Assembly: GCF_026240905.1 (NCBI RefSeq)
Contig: NZ_JAPEVI010000003.1
Coordinates: 4,652,501 to 4,716,500 of the forward strand
Source of the DNA: Roseibium salinum
GTDB lineage: Bacteria > Pseudomonadota > Alphaproteobacteria > Rhizobiales > Stappiaceae
DNA: 64,000 nt
Direction of reading: 5' to 3'
How positions within the stretch are numbered: the stretch's first letter is position 1; each line of letters starts with the position of its first letter. Below, piece by piece: positions 17,756 to 29,700 of the stretch. The translations under genes were made by a program, and so were the position numbers. The notes under the pieces are model-generated. The model was not told where the DNA came from and made no database searches. It saw only the letters and a list, made by a program, of their open reading frames with translations.

Positions 17756-20700
17756 CGCTCTTTGCCGATGAGATGGCGGCCGGAGCCGAGGCGTCGCCGC
17801 CGGTGCAAAGGGCCGTTGCGGCTGATGCTCCGCTTGCCGGGATCGTTGCATCCGAACCAGTGGAGACGACCCCGGCCCGGGCTGCCGACCGGGAAACTGG
17901 CGGCGACCGGCATGACATCGCCATCGTCGGCCTCTCCCTTCATGTCTCCGGGGCAGAGACGCAGGAAGCCTTTTGGAAGATGCTGTCCGAAGGCATTCAC
18001 GGTTTCGAGCCGGTGCCGGCCGATCGCTGGGACAACGGTGCCCTGCATCACCCGGAACGGGACGTTCTGGGCAAGACCGTCGTCAAGACCGGCGCATTCC
18101 TGCCTGATATCGACAAGTTCGACCCGCGCTATTTCCGCATCTCCCAGGCCGAAGCGGAGCTGATGTCGCCGGAAGTCCGCCTCTTCCTGCAGGCAAGCGT
18201 CGAAGCCTTCGAGGATGCCGGCTATTCGCGCGAGACCATGGCGCGCAAGTATGACAGCGACGTCGCCGTGATCGTCGGCTCGATGACCAACGAGTACGAC
18301 CTTTACGGTTTCCAGAACATGCTGGTGCGCGGTGCGCTCGCCAGCGGCAGCTATACCGGCACCGTGCCGAACATGGTGTCCTATTACTACGGCTTTACGG
18401 GTCCCTCCTATTTCCTCGACACCATGTGCTCCGCCGCGTCGACCTGTGTCCACGAGGCCGTGCATATGCTGCGGGCCGGGCGTTGCCGGATCGCGCTGGC
18501 CGGCGGCGTCAGCCTCCTGCTTCATCCGCAGAAACTGATCGCGACGTCGCAGGAGCATTTCACCAGCAAATCGGCCGACGTGATCCGCGGCTACGGACTC
18601 GGCGCGGAAGGCACGATCCTGGGAGAAGGCGTCGGGGCGGTGGTACTCAAACCGCTGGCGGAAGCCAGGCGGGACGGCGATCACATCTACGGCGTGATCA
18701 TCGGATCGGGCATCAGCAATGCGGGCGTGCGCAACGGCTTTACCGTGCCGAGCCCCACACAGCAGGCGGCTGCCATCGAGCGGGCCCTGGACGATGCCGC
18801 CATCACTCCGGACACCATGACCTACATCGAAGGGCACGGCTCGGGCACCGCCCTTGGCGACCCGATCGAAGTCAAGGCGCTGACGCAGGTGTTCCGCAAA
18901 CACACCGATGCGGTGCAGGTCTGCCCGATCGGCACGGTCAAGAGCAACGTCGCCCATCTGCTGGGAGCATCCGGCCTTGCCGGGATCGCCAAGGTGCTGG
19001 CGCAGTTGAAGCACGGGCAACTGGCGCCGTCCCTGCACGCCGAAGAGCTCAATCCGGACATCCCGTTCGAGGTCTCGCCGTTCTATGTCCAGCGGGAGCT
19101 GGCACCCTGGCGGCGCGTGACGGACGGGGCAGGCCGGGACATCCCGCGTCGGGCCGGGGTGACCTCCATCGGTGCCGGGGGCATGAACTCCCACATCATC
19201 ATCGAGGAGGGTCCCGAGACACCGGGTCGTTCGGAGGCCGATGGTCCGGACCTTCTGGTTTTCTCCGCACTCGGCCCGGACCGGCTGCGGGCCGTGCTGC
19301 AAAGGGCGTGCGCTTATCTGCGCAAGGAAAACAACGCCCCGCTCCGCGACATCGCCTACACGCTTCAGACCGGCAAGAACGAGCTGACCTGCCGTCTCGC
19401 CGTCGTTGCGGATGACCGACCAAGCGCAATTGCCGCCATCGAGACCTTCCTGGAGAACGGGCAGTTCGGGCCGGGCGCCGTCTACACGCCGTCGATCCTC
19501 GACTGCGATCCTCCATCGGATGCCGAAGCGATCCGGGCGGATTGTGCTGCGCGGCGCCTCGCAAAAGTTGCCGCCGCCTGGTGCGCGGGAGCGGCGATCG
19601 ACTGGGATATCCTGAACGCAGGCCGGGATGTCCGGCGGGTCTCACTTCCCGCCTATCCGTTCGAGAAGATCCGCTGCTGGTATCAGTCCGAACCGGATGC
19701 GCCTTCCGTCGTCAATCCGATCGGTGCCCGCTCCAAGCTGCATCCCTTCATCGGGATCAACCGCTCCGACGCGAAGGGCCTGCGCTATACGACCGCGCTT
19801 CACCTCAAGGAACTGCGCGACTACATCTTCGCGAGCGCCGGGCGGGAGACCGTCCTTCCGACCGTGGCCGTCGATATCGTGGCCGCGGCCGCGCGCATTG
19901 CCGGTGTCGCGGTGCATCCCCTCGTCCGGAACCTCTCTATCGAGAGTCCGGCGGAGTGGCGGGATGTCGGCGATCTCGACATCGAAGTCCTGCCGGCAAT
20001 CGGCTCCAAGGCAAGCTCCGTCCGTGTTGATGTGGTGACGCGCGCCGAAGAGCGCCGTGGGTGGATCCGCGCGGAAGTCGAAGAAGCTTCGCCGGAGACC
20101 CGGCAAGCATTTGACCTCGATGCCCTGCGCCGTAAGGCGAACGCGGTTCTTGAGACCGGCGAGGTCTACACCGAGCTGCGCCGGCGCCGGCTCGATTTCG
20201 GTCCCTATCTGGAAAGCATCGGCAAGGTCTGGCAGCTCAACGAGGGCGGGCTGCTCTGCCGTCTGCGGGACGACCAGCCGCAACAGGATTTCTTCAAGAA
20301 GAACGTAGCCGTTTCCGCTCCGGCGCTCGGGGCGGCATTCGAGCTGCTGCTGCTTTCCGTACCCGGCGCCAATCCGAAGATCCGCCAGATCGAAAGCGCG
20401 CAGCCGGGAAGCGGCGACATTGCAAATATCCTCTGCCGGCCAGACCCGGACGGCAGATTTGGTTTCCAGTTCCTGGGCGCGGATAGCCGCGTCCGCGCGA
20501 CACTGTCCGGCGTTTCCCTGGAGCAGGCTGCCACGCCGGTCGGGACGCGGGTCGAACCCGCCTATGACGCAGCAGCAGTAGCGGAAAGTTCGTCTGCGAT
20601 CCTGCAGCAGCAGCTTCGGGACATTGCGGCGGCGATTCTGAAGTTCAGCCCCTCGGAACTGGGACCGCGCGAAGCCTTCCACGATCTCGGCTTCGATTCG

Positions 20701-23700
20701 ATCTCGCTGACGCGCTATGCGAGCGACATCAGCGATGCGTTCGGCATCGACCTCTCCCCGGCGCTCTTTTTCGAATGCGAGCATATCGAGGCGCTGGCCG
20801 GGCATCTGGTGCAGCGGCACGGCGCTCTGTCGCAGCCGATGGACAGCAGCCCCGCGGCGCCAGCGCGCCTTGCGGCGGCAACACCTTCCGCGGCAACCGT
20901 CGCCTCCGCCAGCATCCCGGACGACGCACGAAACTCTGCGACGCCTCGTTCGCCGGCATCGCGTGACGAGCGGATCGCCATCATCGGCATGGCGGGCCGG
21001 TTCCCGCAAAGTCCGGATGTCGAGACGTATTTCGACAATCTCCTGGCCGGACGAGACCTGACGTCTTCTATTCCGCTGGAGCGCTATTCTGCGGACTATG
21101 CGGCGCGGATCCGCGCCGCCGGGTTCTCCGGCAACGGCGGGTTTCTCGACAATATCGACCGCTTCGATGCGGCGTTCTTCAAGGTCTCTCCCGTCGAGGC
21201 CGAGCGTATGGACCCGCAGCAGCGCCTGCTGCTGGAAACCGCCTGGCGCACGCTGGAAAATTCGGGTTACGGGCCGGATGAGCTGCCGCGAGATACGGGC
21301 GTCTTCGTCGGCATCACGTCGCTGGACTATGCGGCGCTGTGGCGTGCGGAAGGACTGGAGGCCGATGGCCACGTGGCAACGGGCAATTCGCTCGCCATGG
21401 CCGCCAACCGTCTCTCGCATCTCTTCAACCTGAACGGACCGAGCCAGGCGATCGATACGGCTTGCTCCAGTTCCCTCATCGCCCTGTTGCGAGCCCGCGA
21501 CGCCCTGCGCATGGGCCAGTGTTCGGCGGCGATTGTCGGCGGGGTCAATCTCTGCCTGTCCCGGGAAGGTTTCGAAGGTCCGCATCGGGCGGGCATGCTG
21601 TCGCCGACCGGCCACTGCCACACCTTCGGCAGGTCTGCGAACGGATATGCGCGCGGCGAAGGGGTCGCCGCTCTCCTTTTGAAACGGCTTGCCGAAGCCG
21701 AACGGGACGGCGACCGCATCCTTGGCGTCATTGCCGGAGGTGCGGAGAACCACGGCGGCCACTCCGGCGCCCTGACGGCACCGAACGCCAAGGTGCAGGC
21801 GCGGCTGATCGTCGATGCGATGCGCGGCATCGATCCGCAAACGGTCTCCTATATCGAAGCCCACGGCACCGGAACGGAACTCGGCGATCCGGTTGAAATC
21901 AACGGGCTCAAAGCGGCCTTTGCCGAGCTGGGGGGCTCGGGGCCTGCTTCGCGCATCGGGCTGGGGGCCGTCAAATCCAACATCGGGCACCTGGAAGCCG
22001 CGGCGGGCCTCGCGGGGGTCATCAAGGTGCTCATGGCAATGCAGCGCAACGAGCTGCCGCCGACGCTGCACAGCGAGCCGCTCAATCCGCATATCGATCT
22101 GGACGGCCCGCCGTTCAGCATCCTGAGAGAGCGGCAGGCCTGGAAGCCGGATGCGGCGGGCACGCCGCGCCGTGCGGGTGTCAGCAGTTTCGGTTTTGGC
22201 GGCGCCAATGCGCATGTCGTCCTGGAGAGCTACGACCGGCAGGGCGGGCACTCCCGCCACCCGCTGCCGCTTCGTCCGTTCGCCGATACACGCTTCTGGA
22301 TACCAGCCGTCGGCAAACCTGGCGCCATTGAAACGCTTGAAGACCAGCAAGCCCTGATTTTTTCGCCCGAATGGCGGGAGGCGCCGGCGAAAGGAGCTCC
22401 ATTCCCGGGACGGCGGATCGTAGTGGCCTGCGGCGTCGAAATTGCCCTGGGCCGGTGCGCCGACATTCAAGCGCTCGACCTGAGCGGCAGGGATATCGCG
22501 GAGACCTATTCAAGCGCCGCCCGCCAGTTGCTGGAGCTTCTGCGCAGCGAGCTGAATGCGCCCGGTCATGAACCGGTACTGATCCAGCTCGCCGTGGCTG
22601 CGGAGGGCGCAACCGCTCTCCTGGCCGGTCTTGGCGGGATGCTGAGAACCGCAACGGCGGAAGATCCCCGTCTCAAAGGACAGGTCGTCGAAGTTCCTGC
22701 CGGAACGGCTGCTGACCGGGCCGCGGACTGGCTTGCCGATGAGGCCCGCGCAACACCCGACCGGCAGTGCCGGTATCTGAATGGCTGCAGGCATGTGCGC
22801 CATTGGCGGGAACTCGGCCACCAGGCCGATGGCCACGGCTGGAAGGAAGGCGGCGTTTACCTGATTACCGGCGGCACGGGCGGGCTCGGGCGGCTGGTCG
22901 CCGAGGATATCGCGCGTTTCGCCAGGGGCGCCGTTCTGGTGCTGGTCGGCTCTCGACCGTTGAACCCCGACCGGACGGAGCTTCTCGAAAATCTGCGAAA
23001 GCATGGCGCCGTCGCAGCCTATCGCCAGGTGGATGTCACCGATGCCAACGCCGTGCGGCGGCTCGTGGCGCATATCCGCGAGGTCCATGGACGCCTTGAC
23101 GGCGTGATCCATTGCGCCGGCGTCCTGAGGGACGGTTTCATTGCGACGAAATCGGCGGCCGACCTTGAGGCGGTGCTCGCGCCCAAGGTTCAAGGCGTGC
23201 TGGTCCTGCGCAATGCCTGTGCTGATATCGAGCTCGACAGGTTCGTTCTGTTTTCCTCGCTCGGGGCGCCGTTCGGGAACCCGGGCCAGGCGGACTACGC
23301 GGCGGCAAACGGATTCCTGGACGCCCTTTCGGAAACGTCGGGCGGGAAGATCAGGTCGATCAACTGGCCGCTGTGGCAGGAAGGCGGCATGTCCGTTGAT
23401 GGGGCGACGAAAGAAGCGCTCTTCCGGCGGATGGGGCAACGCCCGCTTGGAACCGCAGCCGGATTGCGGGCCCTGCGTCAGTGCCTTGCTTGCGAGGAGG
23501 TCCGGTTCGCCGTCGCTGCGGGCGATGCGGACAGGATCCGGGCGTTTTTCGAGGCAGGATCTGCGGCTCTGTCCGGTGAACCCGCCGGGGAGACGCGTAC
23601 CGCTTCCTTGGCGGCAAATCAGCCGGCAGACTCGACGCTGGAGGCTGAAACCGGCTCCAGGCTGCTCGCGCTGTTTGCCGACATCAGCGGCCTCGCCGAG

Positions 23701-26700
23701 CAGGTCATCGACCCGAACGCACCACTTGAAGATTACGGCATCGACTCGCTGATGATCACCCGGCTCAATAACGGGCTTGGCGATATTTTCGAAGACCTGC
23801 CGAAGACGCTGTTCTTTCGCTACCGCACGCTGGCGGCCGTTCGGGATTACCTGCTAGAAGCCCAGGTTGACGCCTGCAGGCGCTGGACCGGGATATCCGG
23901 TTCTCCGAAGACTGAAATCTCCGCGCGCGCCGCTGGATTTACTTCTCCCTCACGCGGCACGGAGCCGGCAGCGCGTTCGGGCAGGACCGCCCCGCCGGAT
24001 GAGCCGATAGCCATTGTCGGGATAAGCGGCACCTATCCCGATGCGCCGGATCTCGAAACCTTCTGGCACAATCTGCTGGGCGGCCATGACGCGGTCGGCG
24101 AAATTCCTCCGGACCGCTGGCCGCTCGACGGATTTTTCGAGGCCGATCCAGACGAAGCCGTCGCCGAAGGCAAGAGCTATTCGAAATGGGGCGCTTTCCT
24201 GAAAGGGTTCGCGGATTTCGATCCGATGTTCTTCAGGCTTTCCCCGCGCGAGGCTGCTGCATTGGATCCGCAGGAGCGGCTGTTCCTGATGAGCGTCTGG
24301 CAGGCGCTGGAAGATGCCGGGTATACGCGCGAACGGCTGAAATCCGTTGCCGGCACCAGCCACGGCGGTGCGCGGGTCGGGGTCTATGCCGGCGTGACCA
24401 AGACGGGCTTCGCCATGCATGGCCCGTTCCGGACGGACGGCGGCGCGACGGTCCGCCCGACAACCTCATTCGCCGGCATGGCCAACCGGGTGTCGCATTT
24501 CCTCGATCTTTCCGGCCCGAGCCTGCCGGTCGATACGATGTGCTCCTCTTCGCTGACCGCCGTTCACGAGGCCTGCATGGGCCTGCGGTCGGGAAGCTGT
24601 TCCGTGGCGATCGCGGGCGGCGTCAATCTTTATCTGCACCCGTCCAATTACGTCGATCTTTCGGCCTCGCACATGCTCAGCCCGTCCGGCCGTTGCCGCA
24701 GCTTCGGCGAAGGTGCCGACGGCTTCGTTCCCGGAGAAGGCGTGGGCTGCGTCATCCTCAAGCCGCTCGCAAGGGCCATCGCCGACCGGGACCGCATTCA
24801 TGCGGTCATCCGCGGCAGCGCCGTGAATCACGGCGGGCGGACCAACGGGTTCACGGTGCCGAACCCGGATGCCCAACGGGATGTGGTGCGCGCCGCGCTG
24901 GAACAGGCGGGACTGGAGGCCTCCGACGTAAGCTATATCGAGGCCCACGGCACCGGTACCGATCTCGGCGATCCGATCGAAGTCGACGGCCTCACGCAGG
25001 TGTTTGCGCAGGACACGGAGGCAGCCGGTTTCTGCGCGCTCGGATCGGTCAAGTCCAATATCGGCCATCTGGAGGCCGCCGCCGGTATCGCAGGGTTGAC
25101 CAAGGTGGTGCTGCAGATGAAGCACCGGCAGCTCGCGCCGAGCCTCAATGCCGACAAGCTCAACCGGAACATCGATTTCGCCCGCTCGCCCTTTGCCGTT
25201 CAGCGGCAAGCGGGTACCTGGCAGGCACCCGGGACGCGGATTGCGGGCATTTCATCGTTCGGAGCCGGAGGGGCGAATGCTCATGTGATCGTCGAGGAAT
25301 GGCCGGACGAGACGGCAATTCCTCTCGGGGCCATCGCGGATGCCAGACCCGAAGCGGTCATCCTGTCCGCGAGGGACAGGAACCGTCTCGCAGAACAGGC
25401 GGAGCGGCTGCTTGCCTTCCTGCGGGAGGCAAGGTCTGAAGCAACGCCTGGCGCATCCCCTGACCGGACCCGGGTCTCGGCGGATCTGTGCAAGCAACTG
25501 GCAATGCTGCGCGATGTGAGCCCGGATGACATCGATCCTGCGGAAAGCTTCGATGCGCTCGGCCTGGAAATTGCTCATGCCCATCATCTGATCGCCTGGC
25601 TGCGGGAGACCTACAGAACTTCCCTCACGATCGTCGACCTTGAAACGGCGGGTTCCGTCGACGCGCTGGTGGAGCTTCTCGGATCCGCGCCGGCGGCAGG
25701 CCGGAGCACCGGCCCGGCGCTTCGTGACATCGCCTATACGCTGCAGATCGGCCGCGAAAGCATGGAGGCGCGCCTTGCGTTCCTGGTGCGGGACCCGGCG
25801 GAGCTGATTGCGGCGCTGGAGGCATGGCTCGCCGGCCGCGATGGGGACGGCGCCGTGTTCGAGGCGGAGGATCACCGCAAGCGCGGCAATCTCTCGGCGC
25901 TCGGGGGAGACGAGGTCGTCAACGAAGTGATCTCCAGGGCATGGCAGACGGGGCGCCTTGAGGTTGTCCTGCGGCTGTGGGTGGAGGGCCTGGATGTTCC
26001 CTGGCCGGAGCTTCGCAAGGAGACGCCGGCGCGGATCGTTTCTCTGCCGACCTATCCTTTCGAGCGCCAGCGCTTCTGGATACCGGCCGCGCAAGGGGCC
26101 GTTCCTCCTCGGGTGGATGAGGCTGCGAGCATCACCGCGCTCCGCGAGACCATTCAGTCCGGATCGGGCGACGCGCAGTTGGCGGCGGCGCAGGACGGGC
26201 TGGAAACGGCGATTGCCGCTGTTTTTACCGAAATCCTTGAGGAGCTCCCGCAAGAACGGATCGAGACGTCCTTCCGACCCTGGCTTGAGGCGGCCAAGGC
26301 CCTGACAGCTGCCCACGGTATGGGTACGATTTCACGCAACGGCAGGGGCTGGGACCTTTGGGAGCAGGAGAAGGGAACCGGCCGCACATCGGCCCAGATG
26401 CAGCTCGCGGAAACAGCCTTGCGTGCACTGCCGGACATCCTGACTGGCCGGAAAAAGGCGACCGCCGTTCTCTTCCCTGACGGACGCCAGACGCTGGTCG
26501 AGGCGGTCTACAAGGACAATCCGGTCGCCGCACGGTTCAACCGCTCCACGGCGGACGCCGCCGCTCAGGTGGTCAGACATCACGACCCGGCACGAGCCGG
26601 TCTGCGGATCCTGGAAATGGGCGCGGGAACCGGTGGGACCACGGAACCCGTGCTCGAAGCGTTGAGGCCCTATGCCGACAGGATCGGCGAATATCTTTAC

Positions 26701-29700
26701 ACTGATGTTTCGCGAGCCTTCCTGATCCATGCCGAGCGGTCCTATTCACACCTCGTTCCAGGCCTCAGAACCGCGCTCTTCGACGTGGAAAAGCCCATAT
26801 CCGGACAGGACGTCGATGTCGGCGGCTATGATCTGGTGATCGCCGCCAACGTTTTGCACGCAACCGCCGATATCCGGACGACGCTTGAAAACGTGCGCCT
26901 CACGATGGCTCGCGGCGGGGTCTTGCTCATGAACGAAACCAGCAAGCCGACGCTCTTCACACATATCACCTTCGGCCTACTGGATGGCTGGTGGCGGTTT
27001 ACCGATCCTGAGCGCCGTATTCCGGGCACGCCGTCGCTGACTTCGGAAAACTGGCGCAAGGCGCTAAGCGAAGCCGGTTTCGAGTGGGTTTCCTCCTCGC
27101 CGACGGGGGAGCAGGAGCTGGGCCAGCAGATTATCGCGGCAAGGGTCGAGGCGGCCGGAGTGTCACCGGCAGACAGCCGGTCATCTGCGGCCCCGGCCTC
27201 TCCGGCGGATACCGCCCCGCGTGCCGCCGCTGATGAGGCTTCCGGCGCCGCGCCGGCCGGGGTTTCCAGCGTGCAGACGGTTCTGCGCCAGGCACTCGGC
27301 GCCACGCTGAATGTTCCGGCTGCGGCCATCGATGACCATTGCAGCTTTGCCGATTATGGCCTGGACTCGATCCTCGGCGCCGAGTTTGTGCATCGCCTGC
27401 GCAAGGCCTTCGGGATCGATCTGGAGCAGACCGCGCTCTACGATTTCACCAACGCGCGAAGCCTCGAGGCGTACATTCTGTCGAGACTTCCGCGAGCGAG
27501 CGAGACGGCACCGGCAGGCGATGACCTGTCCGGATCCCCGCTGCGCTCAGCGCCGGAGGCCGAAGGCAGACCGGCGCGGCCGGGCAGGGCCGATCGCGAA
27601 CCCATCGCCATCGTCGGTGCCAGCGGGCGTTTTGCCCGTTCGGAAACGCTGGACGACCTCTGGCAGCATCTGATCGCGGCCCGGGATCTGGTTGAACCGG
27701 TGAACCGGTTCGATCTTGCGCCTTTCTACAAGGATGCGGAGCAGGGCAGCTACGGGCGTCACGGCAGCTTCCTGGACGGGATCGACCGGTTCGACCCGGT
27801 CTTCTTCGGCATCTCGGGCACGGAAGCAACTTATATGGATCCCCAGCAGCGGCTCTTCCTGGAAGAAGCCTGGAAGACGCTGGAAAACGCGGGTCATGCC
27901 GGAGAAGACATGATCGGCCGCCGGTGCGGGGTCTTTGTCGGTTGCGCCCATGGCGACTATCAGGAACTGTTTGCCGAGCAACCGCCCGGCCAGGCCTTCT
28001 GGGGCAACACCACGTCGCTGATCCCCGCACGCATCTCTTACTGGCTCGACCTGAAAGGGCCGGCCGTCGCAGTCGATACGGCCTGCTCCAGTTCGCTCGT
28101 TGCGCTTCACATGGCCTGCCAAAGCATTCGCAGCGGCGAATGCGATATGGCGCTGGCGGGCGGTGTGTTTGTCCAGTGTTCACCGCGCTTCTTCCGATAC
28201 GCCAATGCGGCGGGAATGCTGTCACCGTCCGGCCGCTGTGCCGCCTTCGGCAAGGGGGCGGACGGTATCGTTCCAGGTGAAGCCGTCGGGGCCGTTCTCC
28301 TGCGGCCACTTGCCGACGCACGCGCCGACGGCGACACGATCCTTGGCGTGATAGCGGCAAGCGGGACCAACCAGGACGGCACCACCAACGGCATCACCGC
28401 GCCGAGCGCGACATCCCAGGAACGATTGATCCGGGAGGTCTATCAGGCGGCCGGCATCGATCCGGCAACCATCGGCTTAGTGGAAGCCCACGGAACGGGA
28501 ACCGCCCTCGGGGATCCGATCGAGCACGCGGCCTTGGTGCGTGCCTTTTCCGGCGCGGACCCGAAGGACGGCCCCATCTATCTCGGTTCCGTGAAGTCGA
28601 ACATCGGCCATGCCACCACCGCGGCCGGGATCGCGGGCCTTGCAAAGGTGCTCCTCGGCCTGCAGCACCGCGCGATCCCCCCAACGCTGCATTTTGCGGG
28701 CGGCAATCCGGCAATCGATTTCGCCGGTGGACCGTTCAGCATCAACGGCGGGACTGTAGCGTGGCCGCCGCGCTCAGGGTCGAGACGCCGTGCGGCGATC
28801 AGTTCGTTCGGGTTCAGCGGTACCAACGCCCATGTCGTGATCGAGGAAGCTCCGGAAACGCAAACCCTGCGGGAGCCGGAGCGTGGGCAGCTGTTTGTGC
28901 TGTCGGCGCGCACGCAAGAGCAGCTCCGCAATCAGGCCGAACGGCTGATCGATCATCTGGACAAACGGCCGGACCTGCATGCCGAAGACGTCGCCTTCAC
29001 CTTGATCGCGGGGCGCCGCCATCTCGCCTGCAGGCTGGCCGTCGTCGCCGGGGAACTCGGCGAACTGCAGGCGGCGCTGAGGGCCTGGCTTGCCGGGAAA
29101 GCGGCGAGCGGTGTCGAAACCGGACAGGTGACGGCGGGCGCCGAGGCTGACAGTGGAGACCTTCGCCTGCGTGCCACCGGCCTCAACGAGCCCGAGAGAG
29201 CTTCGGCCCTGGCACAGCTTGGACGGGCCTACCTGTCGGACCAGCGTCTTGATCCGAATGATCTTTTTGCGACACCCCGCAGAAGAGTGCCGCTTCCGGC
29301 CTATCCGTTTGCGCGCAAGAGCTACTGGGTCGGTCCTTCCCGGCCGGAGGAAAGGCGGATCGAGCAGCCGCGCGAGCAGGAAAAGGCGTTGGCGCAAGGC
29401 GAATCCGGAGCAGGTGTCACAGCGCCCCGCGGGAAGGTCACGCTCGCCGCGCCTGCCGCCATGACGACCTTCGTTGCACGGCGCAATGTCGTCCGCTCTC
29501 ACAAGGTCCGCCTGCTGCCGCTGCAAGCGCGGGAACCGGTCGTGCGCAAAGGCAGCCTGAGCCTTGAGCCCGATGGGGACGGTGTCCGGACGCTGAAACT
29601 TGCCGGGCCCATGGACGGCGGCCTTGCCGGCGAACTGGCCGGCGCGCTTGCGGCTGCGGGACGGGACGAGACCGTCCGGGCCATCGTCATTTCGCTCGAC

